The notes: a model not told the origin generated them from the sequence alone. A stretch of 64,000 nt of DNA from Clostridiaceae bacterium (GCA_902363735.1 CABJBA010000013.1:1-64000); one strand, 5' to 3'; positions 27,125 to 35,450 are shown, counted from the stretch's first letter. Program-made: numbers and translations.

Positions 27125-28348
27125 ATGTTGACATTGGAAAAGTTTGAAGAAGCATCAGAGGTTGTTAGCAAAGTCACTTTGGAAACAAAGCTCATATACA
27201 GTGAGTATTTTTCTGCCCAAACCGGTAACAAAGTGTTTTTTAAGCCGGAAAATCTTCAGTATACCGGAGCTTTTAAGGTGAGAGGTGCCTATTATAAAAT
27301 CAGTACCTTGACAGAGGAAGAAAAGTCAAAAGGATTGATTACGGCTTCCGCTGGCAATCACGCCCAGGGAGTTGCTTATGCAGCCAAGCTGGCAGGCATT
27401 CCTGCAACCATTGTTATGCCTACCATAACTCCTCTTATGAAGGTAAACCGGACAAAAAGCTATGGAGCAAAGGTTGTTTTGGAAGGTGATGTATTTGATG
27501 AGGCGTGCAACCATGCTTACAAGCTTGCAGAGGAGCTGGGGCTTACATTTGTTCATCCGTTTAATGATCTGGATGTAGCTGCCGGGCAGGGATCCATTGC
27601 CATGGAGATCGTCAAGGAGCTCCCTACAGTTGATTATATTCTGGTTCCCATCGGTGGAGGCGGCTTATGTACGGGAGTTTCTGTTCTGGCAAAGATGCTT
27701 AATCCTAAAATAAAAATCATCGGAGTGGAACCAGCAGGTGCCAACTGCATGCAGGAATCCCTTCGACAAGGGAAAGTGGTTGATCTGCCGGGAGTCAATA
27801 CGATTGCCGATGGTACTGCAGTAAAATGTCCGGGCGAAAAACTTTTTCCTTATATTCAGGAAAATGTGGATGAGATCATTACCATTGAAGACTCTGAGCT
27901 GATTGTTGCATTTTTAGACATGGTGGAAAATCACAAGATGATAGTGGAAAATTCCGGGCTTCTGACTGTTGCGGCATTAAAGCATATGAAGGCTGATAAT
28001 AAAAAGGTAGTTTCCATCTTAAGCGGCGGAAATATGGACGTGATCACCATGGCTTCTGTTGTTCAGCATGGACTCATTCAGAGAGACCGTATCTTTACCG
28101 TATCCATTCTCCTTCCTGACAAACCGGGAGAACTGGCTAAGGTTTCCGCATTGCTTGCAAAGGAACAAGGCAATGTAATCCGCTTGGAGCATAACCAGTT
28201 TATCAGCATAAACAGAAACTCTGCCGTAGAACTTCGGATTACCTTAGAGGCCTTTGGAACGGATCATAAAAATTCCATTATGGCAGCTCTTATGGCTGAT
28301 GGATACCGGCCTAAGCTGGTGAAATCAAAGGGGACTTATTTAGAATAA
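27125..28348 (+). CDS. ilvA: Threonine ammonia-lyase
   Basis: A 407-residue PLP enzyme converting threonine to 2-oxobutyrate and ammonia, the first step to isoleucine. The Schiff-base Lys51 lies in TGAFKVRGAYYK, SAGNHAQGVAYA is the substrate loop and GGGGLCTG binds PLP phosphate. A single C-terminal ACT-like domain (about residues 325-407) is present, as in the short clostridial form rather than the two-domain E. coli IlvA. It begins 3 bases after ftsY and ends the operon. Confidence 0.92.
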   Translation: MLTLEKFEEASEVVSKVTLETKLIYSEYFSAQTGNKVFFKPENLQYTGAFKVRGAYYKISTLTEEEKSKGLITASAGNHAQGVAYAAKLAGIPATIVMPTITPLMKVNRTKSYGAKVVLEGDVFDEACNHAYKLAEELGLTFVHPFNDLDVAAGQGSIAMEIVKELPTVDYILVPIGGGGLCTGVSVLAKMLNPKIKIIGVEPAGANCMQESLRQGKVVDLPGVNTIADGTAVKCPGEKLFPYIQENVDEIITIEDSELIVAFLDMVENHKMIVENSGLLTVAALKHMKADNKKVVSILSGGNMDVITMASVVQHGLIQRDRIFTVSILLPDKPGELAKVSALLAKEQGNVIRLEHNQFISINRNSAVELRITLEAFGTDHKNSIMAALMADGYRPKLVKSKGTYLE

Positions 28349-28363
28349 ACCTGATTGAATTAT

Positions 28364-28417
28364 AAAAGACAGAAGCGAAATAGCCGCTGAAACGGCATTA
28401 TTTTGCTTCTGTCTTTT
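28364..28417. terminator. Bidirectional terminator between ilvA and the agr regulator
   Basis: AAAAGACAGAAGC (28364-28376) pairs with GCTTCTGTCTTTT (28405-28417), with a small inner hairpin. A-rich and T-rich flanks suit termination from both sides, serving ilvA on plus and the response regulator on minus. Confidence 0.8.
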
Positions 28418-28436
28418 GATTTTAAGGTATTTGAAA

Positions 28437-29177
28437 TCACAATTGCTCTAAGGCTTTTTGTACTTTTTTCATCATGCGTGCGGAGACCGTAAAGGTTTCT
28501 TTATTATTCATGGTAATAAGTGCGTCTTCTCTGGAAAAGGAGACCATATGTTTGAGATTGATGATAGCGGAACGGCTGCATTGACAGAAGAACGGGCTTA
28601 GAGCTGCCTTTAGTTCCTTTAAAGAGCCTGGTATCTGGCGGATTCCATTTTTAGTGTGAATGGTGATTTTATGATAATCATCTCCGGTGGTGATGGCTAC
28701 AATGTCGTTCTGGTCCAGAACCAGAGATGTTTTATCGATTTTTATAGACAGCAGCCTTTCAGAGGACTCAAGCTGTATTTTATTATTTCTTTCTGCATTT
28801 TGTATACAAGCGCATATGTGTTCAGCCAGCTTCTTAGGGTCATCCTTTGAGATAAAGTCCATGGCCTCTACTTTGTACCGAAATGTAAGGACTGCCATTT
28901 CGCTGTGAGTGGTAATAAAGACAATATATCCTCTGGGATCATATCTGCGTATTTCCTGAGCCAGTTCAATTCCATTTTTCCCTGCTTTTAAATCTATGTC
29001 AAGAAAATAAAGCCCTGTAATATTGGACTGTTTTCGCATGGAAAGAAGTGCTTCGGGGGCTGAAGCGGAGCAGTAGAGCTGAGATTCTGTTAAATTCATC
29101 AATAGGTATTTTTTAATAATATTTTCCCAGTTCTTTAATTGTTTATTGTCGTCTTCACAAAGGTATATTTGGATCAT
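28437..29177 (-). CDS. AgrA-like LytTR response regulator
   Basis: A 246-residue two-component regulator. The receiver domain has the acidic pocket CEDD at residues 7-10 and phospho-acceptor Asp60 in YFLDIDL, with Lys at about 109 in FISKDD. The C-terminal LytTR DNA-binding domain covers about residues 140-244 (IVAITTGDDYHKITIHTKNG; FCQCSRSAIINLKHMV). LytTR regulators bind paired direct repeats near CAGTTAAG. It starts 3 bases after the sensor kinase, forming an agrC-agrA pair. Confidence 0.9.
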   Translation of the reverse strand: MIQIYLCEDDNKQLKNWENIIKKYLLMNLTESQLYCSASAPEALLSMRKQSNITGLYFLDIDLKAGKNGIELAQEIRRYDPRGYIVFITTHSEMAVLTFRYKVEAMDFISKDDPKKLAEHICACIQNAERNNKIQLESSERLLSIKIDKTSLVLDQNDIVAITTGDDYHKITIHTKNGIRQIPGSLKELKAALSPFFCQCSRSAIINLKHMVSFSREDALITMNNKETFTVSARMMKKVQKALEQL

Positions 29178-29180
29178 CTT

Positions 29181-30500
29181 TTACTCCTGGGAAATCGCCC
29201 GCTTTAGGATCAGTTCCTGTGTGAAATAAGGTTCTTCATAGTTCATGTTCCAAAAGACGTTTTTATAATTTTTCAATATCATATCTACATTAAAAAGTCC
29301 GATTCCTCTGTTTTCTCCTTTTGTTGAAATTTCATGGCTTCGAAGATTGCTTATGGCAAAGGGAAGAGGAAGAGCGGTATTTTGAACCACAAGATAAAGA
29401 TCGTCCTCCTTATAAAGCATACAAAAACGAACTTCTTTTTCCTTTGTTTCCCTGGCAGCCTCCATGGCATTATCTAAAAATATACCGATAATCCGGCATA
29501 AGTCCAGACAATCCATAGGTAATTGATGAATTGGTTCCTGTAGTTCTATTTCTAATCTTATGCCTGTTTCTATCATGTAGACAAATTTGGAAGAAAGAAG
29601 GCTTTTTAAGGCAGTATTCTTTATTTGGGAAAGGAGACCCAACTTAGTATCTGACAGTGTAAGGGAGTGACTGATGGGAACAATACTCTTTTCATAATAT
29701 TCCTTTAGCCCTTCCATATCGTTTTCGTTTATAAATTCTGACATAGTACTGAGTATGTTTACATAATCATGCTTGAACTTGCGCATTGATCCGTAAGAAA
29801 ATTCCACCTTCTCGGTGTAAACACGAAGGTTTTCAAACTGGGCCATGCGGTGTTTGTAAGTCTGTTCCTTTATGGCACCTTTGTAAACGGAAAACATGAG
29901 AAAAACTGTAATTATGAACAATAAAAGGAATATGATTCCGTTTAATCCAATGACGCCGTAGTTATAGCCGAGGCGTTCTCCATAGGAGAAGTTGAAGATA
30001 TAAAGCAATACCAGAAGAAAAAGGTCGAAAAAAACAGCTTTCAGAAGGTGGTGGTTATTTAAATATTTTGTGATGATTAATCTTTTATGTAAATGGTTTC
30101 CGATTAATTTTGTTGTGACTCCGCAAAACAAAGCATATGTACAGGAAAATGTAATAAGCAGCCTATTATTATTTGATAAAGTTCCCATATCCATTTTAAG
30201 AATGAAACCAGCTATCCACATGAACAAGTAGTTGAATGTAATTGTATAAAGATAGCCAAATAAATAACAGGACAGATTTAAAAAACGATTTTCAGCAAAC
30301 AAATATATTAAAATTGTAAGCCCTGAAAAAGTGATGAATGTACTGGCCTGTCCATAAATTTGATTAAGAAAAAAGATGGTGCCAAAGGCATATAAAAATA
30401 TGACCCATCGCTTAAGGAGTGTCAATTTATTAGGAAGCAGATATACGCAGAAAAAATAGTCACATAATGCTCCTGTAAGTGTATAAATAAAGTAAGTCAT
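29181..30500 (-). CDS. AgrC-like sensor histidine kinase
   Basis: A 439-residue membrane kinase of the peptide-quorum-sensing class (HPK10). About six N-terminal membrane segments occupy residues 1-200. The histidine box MRKFKHDYVNILSTM is near residue 245, and the C-terminal GHKL ATPase domain has FLDNAMEAARE as N box and ENRGIGLFNVDMI as G box. Start ATG 30500 has AAGGAGA 7 bases upstream. It lies divergent to agrB/agrD, so it is the likely receptor for the peptide made by them. Confidence 0.9.
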   Translation of the reverse strand: MTYFIYTLTGALCDYFFCVYLLPNKLTLLKRWVIFLYAFGTIFFLNQIYGQASTFITFSGLTILIYLFAENRFLNLSCYLFGYLYTITFNYLFMWIAGFILKMDMGTLSNNNRLLITFSCTYALFCGVTTKLIGNHLHKRLIITKYLNNHHLLKAVFFDLFLLVLLYIFNFSYGERLGYNYGVIGLNGIIFLLLFIITVFLMFSVYKGAIKEQTYKHRMAQFENLRVYTEKVEFSYGSMRKFKHDYVNILSTMSEFINENDMEGLKEYYEKSIVPISHSLTLSDTKLGLLSQIKNTALKSLLSSKFVYMIETGIRLEIELQEPIHQLPMDCLDLCRIIGIFLDNAMEAARETKEKEVRFCMLYKEDDLYLVVQNTALPLPFAISNLRSHEISTKGENRGIGLFNVDMILKNYKNVFWNMNYEEPYFTQELILKRAISQE

Positions 30501-30509
30501 AAGGTATCT

Positions 30510-30520
30510 CCTTAACGGTA
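30510..30520 (-). promoter_or_regulatory. LytTR-like half-site before the kinase gene
   Basis: On the minus strand TACCGTTAAGG matches the AgrA/LytTR direct-repeat consensus (TAC-CGTTAAG). It overlaps the Shine-Dalgarno site of the kinase gene and could be coincidental; a paired second site is not obvious. Confidence 0.3.
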
Positions 30521-30522
30521 GA

Positions 30523-30550
30523 TGTATAAATATATTTTACATTGTTGCAA
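30523..30550 (-). promoter_or_regulatory. Probable minus-strand promoter of the kinase-regulator pair
   Basis: On the minus strand TTGCAA (30550-30545) and TATACA (30528-30523) are separated by 16 bp, placing transcription into the kinase gene at about 30515. Confidence 0.5.
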
Positions 30551-30590
30551 ATGGAAAGTAAAGGAAATTGTATATAAAATGCAATAATTT

Positions 30591-30656
30591 TACGTTTAGG
30601 AAGAAAAATGATACGGAAATTGCAAAAACATTTTGTTGGATTAAAAATGTGATAAT
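30591..30656 (+). promoter_or_regulatory. Probable regulated promoter of agrBD
   Basis: An extended -10 element TGTGATAAT (30648-30656) has no good -35 box, as expected for an activated promoter. Two TACG-starting segments (30591 TACGTTTAGG, 30612 TACGGAAATT) lie 21 bp apart upstream, the spacing expected for LytTR dimer repeats, but the match to the LytTR consensus is only partial. Confidence 0.4.
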
Positions 30657-30680
30657 ATGTTGGCAAAAGGTGGTGATAAA

Positions 30681-31250
30681 ATGAGCATTTCCCAAGTTGC
30701 AGTTAATTTTTGTAACTGGCTGAACAAAATAAATCCAAAAAGTCAGGAAGAAAATGAAGCAATTCAGTATGGTATGGAATTATTTCTGGATAATACGATA
30801 AAAATTGTTGCTATTTTATTTTTGGGAATAATCTTGGGAAAAGGATTTGAGACAATTGTGGTTTTATCTGCATTTTGCGGATTAAGATTGCAGGCGGGGG
30901 GAATTCATGCAAAAACAGGCTGGGGATGTGGGCTTGGCGTATTTTTGATCTGGGCAATATCAATTTTAGGAAATGGTTTTTTTTATATAAAAACATCATT
31001 TTTACCTTATATCTATATTGTTTCTTTTCTCATTATTGCTTACTGTGTCCCAAGGACAATAAATATTGAGTATTTTAGCACAAATGATAAATTTAGAAAA
31101 AAAATACAATCTATTGTTGTTTTGACGTTACTGATGACGGTCGCCTTTTTTTATTCAGCCTTTAGAGGTCTGATTATTTATCCAGTTATTTTGGAAGTCT
31201 TAACATTACTTCCTAAAAATAAAATAAATGTCAAAGGAGAAAGAATATGA
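30681..31250 (+). CDS. agrB: AgrB-like peptide-processing membrane protease
   Basis: A 189-residue membrane endopeptidase of the AgrB family, which cleaves and cyclises the AgrD precursor. The catalytic His76 and Cys83 are seven residues apart in LRLQAGGIHAKTGWGC, as in Staphylococcus aureus His77/Cys84. Five or six hydrophobic segments follow. ATG 30681 is chosen because AAAGGTGGTG precedes it; an earlier ATG at 30657 touches the -10 element. The stop overlaps the agrD start (ATGA), so the two are translationally coupled. Confidence 0.9.
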   Translation: MSISQVAVNFCNWLNKINPKSQEENEAIQYGMELFLDNTIKIVAILFLGIILGKGFETIVVLSAFCGLRLQAGGIHAKTGWGCGLGVFLIWAISILGNGFFYIKTSFLPYIYIVSFLIIAYCVPRTINIEYFSTNDKFRKKIQSIVVLTLLMTVAFFYSAFRGLIIYPVILEVLTLLPKNKINVKGERI

Positions 31251-31393
31251 TAAGAAAAGCGGCAGCAGAAAAATTACAGAAAGGTTTAGTGAAATTATCT
31301 CTTAATTCAATTGGAAGAAGCATTCCTGCTACGATTTATGAAAGAAAAATTCCGGAAGCAGTGCTAAAAATGCGTAATGAAAATTCCAAATAA
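31247..31393 (+). CDS. agrD: AgrD-like autoinducer precursor without cysteine
   Basis: A 48-residue peptide starting inside the agrB stop codon (ATGA), with AAAGGAGA upstream at 31232-31240. It has a basic amphipathic N-terminus (about residues 1-20), a middle segment SIGRSIPATIYERK and the AgrB recognition tail KIPEAVLK. There is no Cys anywhere. Ser25 is the most plausible ring-forming residue, which would give a lactone rather than a thiolactone; with a five-residue ring, cleavage would fall near residue 29 or 30. The mature peptide is a prediction only. Confidence 0.85.
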   Translation: MIRKAAAEKLQKGLVKLSLNSIGRSIPATIYERKIPEAVLKMRNENSK

Positions 31394-31632
31394 GGAATAA
31401 TTTTGCAAAGCAGTAAGGAATCGCTTGAACTTAGATATCTGATATAGATAAAATGGAAGTTTTAAATACATAAAAGTTATGAAAATATCCCATGCATTTC
31501 AGATAATCTGGGTTTAAATCGGTTCAGGGGAGAAAAATTGAGGATTAAATATATTTTTGCTGGAGCTGGTCGGGAATCAGGAAGGCAAAAAGATTTAAAG
31601 TAAACAGTAATTGTTCTTTAGAAACAAATATT

Positions 31633-31689
31633 GTGTGAAACACTCTTTGGAATACTGGATTAACCTTAATTTTAAAGAGTGATTCATAC
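31633..31689. repeat. Long imperfect inverted repeat downstream of agrD
   Basis: GTGTGAAACACTCTTT (31633-31648) is complementary to AAAGAGTGATTCATAC (31674-31689) with one mismatch and one wobble, around a 25-base loop. No T run follows on either strand, so it is a poor terminator and may be a structured RNA or an operator. The rest of 31394-31717 shows no gene that I can support; it is AT-rich. Confidence 0.45.
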
Positions 31690-31717
31690 AAAAGGGAAAA
31701 TGGGAATAGAAATAGTT

Positions 31718-31745
31718 TAGACAAGTGATTTCAGTTAAATATAAT
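31718..31745 (+). promoter_or_regulatory. Promoter of the small gene downstream of agrD
   Basis: TAGACA (31718-31723) and TATAAT (31740-31745) are separated by 16 bp. A LytTR-like CAGTTAAAT segment (31732-31740) lies just in front of the -10 box. Confidence 0.5.
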
Positions 31746-31774
31746 AGATTCAACAAATACGGGAGAATATGTGG

Positions 31775-31951
31775 ATGGAATTAAATATAGTTCAGAGAAT
31801 TGCAAAACTGGAAAAGAAGATGAACACGGCTATTATCCGGAGAAGGATTTTGGCTAGGCGAAGAGGGAAGAAGCTTATTCCAGATGACTATTTTATTGAA
31901 GTTATTTCAACCACTATACCGGAAAGAAAAGAAAGACAGATGTTTTTTTAA
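31775..31951 (+). CDS. Small basic protein next to the agr locus
   Basis: A 58-residue, strongly basic protein with the central run IIRRRILARRRGKK and no recognised family. It has a promoter (31718-31745), GGGAG 9 bases before ATG 31775, and a terminator behind it; ATG 31769 is an alternative. Its C-terminal TTIPERKERQMFF recalls ATIYERKIPEAV in the AgrD tail, which may be chance. It could be a small regulator or a peptide, but there is no direct support for either. Confidence 0.4.
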   Translation: MELNIVQRIAKLEKKMNTAIIRRRILARRRGKKLIPDDYFIEVISTTIPERKERQMFF

Positions 31952-31967
31952 AAATATTTGCGGGAAA

Positions 31968-32018
31968 AGGGCGCAGAGAAACCACCAGATATCAGGTGTT
32001 TTTCTGTGCCCTTATTTC
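31968..32018 (+). terminator. Terminator after the small agr-linked gene
   Basis: AAGGGCGCAGAGAAA pairs with TTTTTCTGTGCCCTT (GC/GT imperfect), with an inner CACC-GGTG stem, and is followed by ATTTCAT. Confidence 0.65.
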
Positions 32019-32027
32019 ATAATATTA

Positions 32028-32048
32028 CCCAAGCCTTAACGGCTTGGG
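32028..32048 (-). terminator. Terminator of the rqcH gene
   Basis: CCCAAGCC (32028-32035) and GGCTTGGG (32041-32048) form a perfect 8-bp stem with a 5-base loop, directly after the stop codon of the minus-strand gene. The following minus-strand sequence TAATATTATG is only moderately T-rich. Confidence 0.6.
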
Positions 32049-32055
32049 CAGATTA

Positions 32056-33795
32056 CTAACATTCTTCTAAAAGTATCTTGGGCTCTGCCACCATGGAATA
32101 ATTGGTGTGGTATATTACAAAGCCCGGAGCTGATCCGGCCACCTTTTTGATGTGCTTTTTTTGAATATAATCGATTTCCACCTTGTCATTTTCCCTACCC
32201 TTGGAGTAGTAGGCAGCTAAAGCTCCGGCTTCTTCAAACGCCCGGTCAGGAAGTTCTTTTCCATCTGTTTTTAAAATTACATGGGAACCTGGAATTCCTT
32301 TGGCATGAAACCACCAGTCATTGCCGGTTGCCGCTTTAAAGGTCAGGTCTTCATTTTGATAATTATTTTTCCCCACATATATATGGAAGCCGTCAGAGGA
32401 AATATAGTGAAATGGTCTGCTTGTGATCTTAGGCTTCTTGTCCCCGGCACGACGATGCTTGATATAGCCGTATTCCATCAATTCTTCCTTGATCTGTACA
32501 AGGTCTTCTTCTATCAAAGCAATATCAAGAGCAGTACTGACTGATTCTAAGTGGTCAATTTCCTGTCTGGTTTCTGCAATCTGATCTTTTACTGCCTCGA
32601 AGGTCCGTTTCAGTTTGTTGTATTTGTCAAAATGCTTCTGTGCGTTCTCTTTTGCCGATAGCTGGTCATCAAGAGGGATGGTAATATCTTCATTGGTATA
32701 ATAGTTGAGACAAGTGAATTTTTTCTCCCCGCCTTCCAGCTCATACCCATAAGTATTTAAAAGTTCACCATATACCTTGTATTTATCCCGTTTTTCCGTA
32801 TCCTTTAACTGCTTTTCCTGTAAATCGTATTTTTTATAATTTCGTTCCAGGGCTGTCTGGACAATTCTTCTTAAATCTGAGGATTTTTGGCGAATCCGGG
32901 TTATGGTATTTTTCGTTGCATAATAGGTTTCCAAAAGACGGCTGACTGATTCAAAAGCTTCCGGCTTGTAGCCGTCTCCCTGGTAACAGGTTAATGGGAG
33001 CGCTGAAAATTCCACTGGCTCCTCCTGGCGGTATATAATGTTAGGAGAGAATTGCCCTTGCTTTACATCCTCTATCATTAAGGAAAACATCCTATATAAA
33101 TGAATCAGTTCCAGTTCCGATATTTCATTTGCAGAGTGATCTCCGTCAATAGAAGCCAGATGGCAAACCTCATGGCTCATGATGGGGCTTATTCCGGTCA
33201 GCTTCATATATAGGGCCTTTTGGATCGGAGAAGCCGTATGACCGATCACATCAATAAATTCCTCCTGGGTAATGGAAAGAGGGTCTTTTTTATCCATGGT
33301 CTGAGGAATAAAATAGGTTCTTCCGGGAAGGACCTCACGGACAGAACTGACCTGGGCAGAAATGTGCTTGATGCTGTCAAGTATTATACCTTCCTCATTG
33401 CAGAAGATGATATTGCTGTGCTTTCCCATGATCTCCACGATTAATTTTTTTGTCCGACGGTCACCCAGTTCGTCTAAATGTTCCACTTCCATACAGAGTA
33501 TTCTTTCCAGGCCGGGCTGGCTTACTCGTATAATGCGTCCGTTTCCGATATGCTTTCTCAAAAGCATACAAAAGTTTGGAGCAGTCATGGGACTTGGTTT
33601 ATTGGACTCCGTGAAATAAATCAGGGGAAGGCTGGCGCTGGATGAAATTAAAAGCCTCCAGGTATTTTTTTGATTTTTAATTGTAAACAGCAGTTCATCC
33701 TTTTCAGGCTGAGCGATTTTAGAGATCTTTCCGCCTTCCAGCCGGCTTTTCATTTCTGCTGTCAGATTTGCCATAACGATTCCGTCTAATGCCAT
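32056..33795 (-). CDS. rqcH: NFACT-family Rqc2 homologue RqcH
   Basis: A 579-residue ribosome quality-control protein that binds stalled 50S subunits and adds alanine tails to nascent chains. Older annotations call it a fibronectin-binding protein. The NFACT-N domain is at the start (MALDGIVMANLTAEM), coiled coils span about residues 280-430, and the NFACT-R domain near residue 460-560 includes DWWFHAKGIPGSHVIL. Length is normal. GGAGG precedes the start on the minus strand. Confidence 0.93.
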   Translation of the reverse strand: MALDGIVMANLTAEMKSRLEGGKISKIAQPEKDELLFTIKNQKNTWRLLISSSASLPLIYFTESNKPSPMTAPNFCMLLRKHIGNGRIIRVSQPGLERILCMEVEHLDELGDRRTKKLIVEIMGKHSNIIFCNEEGIILDSIKHISAQVSSVREVLPGRTYFIPQTMDKKDPLSITQEEFIDVIGHTASPIQKALYMKLTGISPIMSHEVCHLASIDGDHSANEISELELIHLYRMFSLMIEDVKQGQFSPNIIYRQEEPVEFSALPLTCYQGDGYKPEAFESVSRLLETYYATKNTITRIRQKSSDLRRIVQTALERNYKKYDLQEKQLKDTEKRDKYKVYGELLNTYGYELEGGEKKFTCLNYYTNEDITIPLDDQLSAKENAQKHFDKYNKLKRTFEAVKDQIAETRQEIDHLESVSTALDIALIEEDLVQIKEELMEYGYIKHRRAGDKKPKITSRPFHYISSDGFHIYVGKNNYQNEDLTFKAATGNDWWFHAKGIPGSHVILKTDGKELPDRAFEEAGALAAYYSKGRENDKVEIDYIQKKHIKKVAGSAPGFVIYHTNYSMVAEPKILLEEC

Positions 33796-33825
33796 TGTCT
33801 GTTTCCTCCGGTAAATAGTAGGGAT

Positions 33826-33854
33826 AGTATATCATAGAATCTGTGTTCTGTAAA
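33826..33854 (-). promoter_or_regulatory. Promoter of rqcH
   Basis: On the minus strand TTTACA (33854-33849) and TATACT (33831-33826) are separated by 17 bp. It is divergent to the yicC promoter 13 bases away. Confidence 0.75.
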
Positions 33855-33866
33855 ATTTAAAACTAT

Positions 33867-33895
33867 TTGACTTGTTTTTTATTATGACTTATAAT
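33867..33895 (+). promoter_or_regulatory. Promoter of the yicC-gmk-rpoZ unit
   Basis: TTGACT (33867-33872), 17 bp and TATAAT (33890-33895). The -10 box covers an in-frame ATG at 33894, ruling it out as a start for yicC. Confidence 0.85.
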
Positions 33896-33929
33896 GAAAT
33901 GTATCTATGGCGAAAGAGAGGCATATGCA

Positions 33930-34808
33930 ATGATTAAGAGCATGACAGGTTTCGGGAGATGCGAAATCGTCACGGATGAGTATAAAATTTCCGTCGAAAT
34001 GAAGGCTGTAAATCACAGATATTTGGATTTGAGCATAAAGATGCCAAAAAAATTTAATTATTTTGAAGCAGGAATCAGAAATCTATTAAAAAATTATATC
34101 CAGCGGGGCAAGGTTGATGTATACATCAGCTACGAGGACTATACGGAAAATAAACTGTGTTTAAAGTACAACAGTGCGCTGGCTGCTGAATACATGGATT
34201 ATTTCTCCAGGATGGAGAAACAGTTCGGCATTCAGAACGATATCAAGGTATCGGCTTTATCCAGATGTCCGGAGGTTCTGACGATGGAGGAAGTGGCTGA
34301 AGATGAGCAGCAGATGTGGAAACTGATTTCCGATACAATTGAAGAAGCAGCAAAGCGGTTTGTGGACAGCAGAGTAACGGAAGGGGAGAATTTAAAGGCA
34401 GATCTTCTGGGAAAGCTTGGGTTTATGACCGGGCTTGTTGAATTTATTGAAGAACGTTCCCCAAAGATTCTTACGGAATACCGAGGGAAGCTGGAGAATA
34501 AGGTGGCTGAGTTATTGGCGGGAACCGCTATTGATGAAAATAGAATTGCCACAGAAGTTACTATTTTTGCTGATAAGATCTGTGTGGATGAAGAGACTGT
34601 AAGGCTGAGAAACCACATGGATAACACCCGTGCAGAACTGGTAGCAGGCGGGAGTATTGGAAGAAAGCTGGATTTCATCGCTCAGGAGATGAACCGGGAG
34701 GCTAATACCATTCTATCCAAGGCCAATGATCTGGAAATTTCCGATAAGGCTATTGCATTAAAAACAGAAATTGAGAAGGTCAGGGAACAGATCCAGAATA
34801 TTGAGTAG
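33930..34808 (+). CDS. YicC family endoribonuclease
   Basis: A 292-residue YicC/YloC protein. The N-terminal IKSMTGFGR and the block EMKAVNHRYLDLSIKMP are diagnostic, as is the late KLDFIAQEMNREANTILSKA. Family members act as RNases on selected transcripts. The start at 33930 follows GAGAGG and agrees with the mapped promoter. It heads yicC-gmk-rpoZ, a conserved Firmicute order, here without the remA gene that often sits before gmk. Confidence 0.93.
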   Translation: MIKSMTGFGRCEIVTDEYKISVEMKAVNHRYLDLSIKMPKKFNYFEAGIRNLLKNYIQRGKVDVYISYEDYTENKLCLKYNSALAAEYMDYFSRMEKQFGIQNDIKVSALSRCPEVLTMEEVAEDEQQMWKLISDTIEEAAKRFVDSRVTEGENLKADLLGKLGFMTGLVEFIEERSPKILTEYRGKLENKVAELLAGTAIDENRIATEVTIFADKICVDEETVRLRNHMDNTRAELVAGGSIGRKLDFIAQEMNREANTILSKANDLEISDKAIALKTEIEKVREQIQNIE

Positions 34809-34823
34809 GAGAATAACAAAGAC

Positions 34824-35450
34824 ATGAATAACCATGGCATGTTGATCGTTGTATCCGGTTTTTCAGGAGCCGGAAAGGGAACCTTGATGAAGGAACTCTT
34901 AAAACGTTATGATAATTATGCACTTTCTATTTCTGCCACCACCAGAAATCCAAGACAGGGAGAAGAAGATGGCAGGGAATATTTCTTTGTGGAAGAAGAA
35001 CGTTTCAAAGAAATGATAGAAACAGATGCGCTGATTGAATACGCCCGTTACGTCAACCATTATTATGGAACACCTAAGGAATATGTCTTTAATCAGATGA
35101 AGACGGGAAAAGATGTGATCCTGGAAATTGAAATCCAGGGAGCACTTAAGGTGAAGGAGCACTTCCCCGAAGCTGTTTTAATCTTTGTCATGCCCCCCAA
35201 TGCAGAGACGCTGAAACGCCGCCTCATTGGGCGAGGAACAGAAAGCATGGAGATCATAAATGCAAGGCTTTCCAGGGCAGCAGAAGAAGCAGAGGGAATG
35301 GAAAAATACGATTATATCCTTATTAATGACCAGATATGTGCCTGTGTTGAGGAGATGCATACCATGATCCAGGTCCAGCATTACCGCGCTTCCAATAATA
35401 CAGAGTTTTTGTCCCATATTCGGGAAGAATTGAAAAATATAAAGAGTTGA
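34824..35450 (+). CDS. gmk: Guanylate kinase
   Basis: A 208-residue kinase converting GMP and ATP to GDP and ADP. The P-loop GFSGAGKGTL (about residues 12-21) is present, followed by the GMP-binding block SATTRNPRQGEEDGREYFFV and EYARYVNHYYGTP. Length is normal. Confidence 0.96.
   Translation: MNNHGMLIVVSGFSGAGKGTLMKELLKRYDNYALSISATTRNPRQGEEDGREYFFVEEERFKEMIETDALIEYARYVNHYYGTPKEYVFNQMKTGKDVILEIEIQGALKVKEHFPEAVLIFVMPPNAETLKRRLIGRGTESMEIINARLSRAAEEAEGMEKYDYILINDQICACVEEMHTMIQVQHYRASNNTEFLSHIREELKNIKS

Noticed and set aside
31538..31603. 21-residue TTG-started frame between agrD and the small gene
   Set aside because: A GGGGAG site stands before it, but the product has no recognisable features and chance frames of this size are common.
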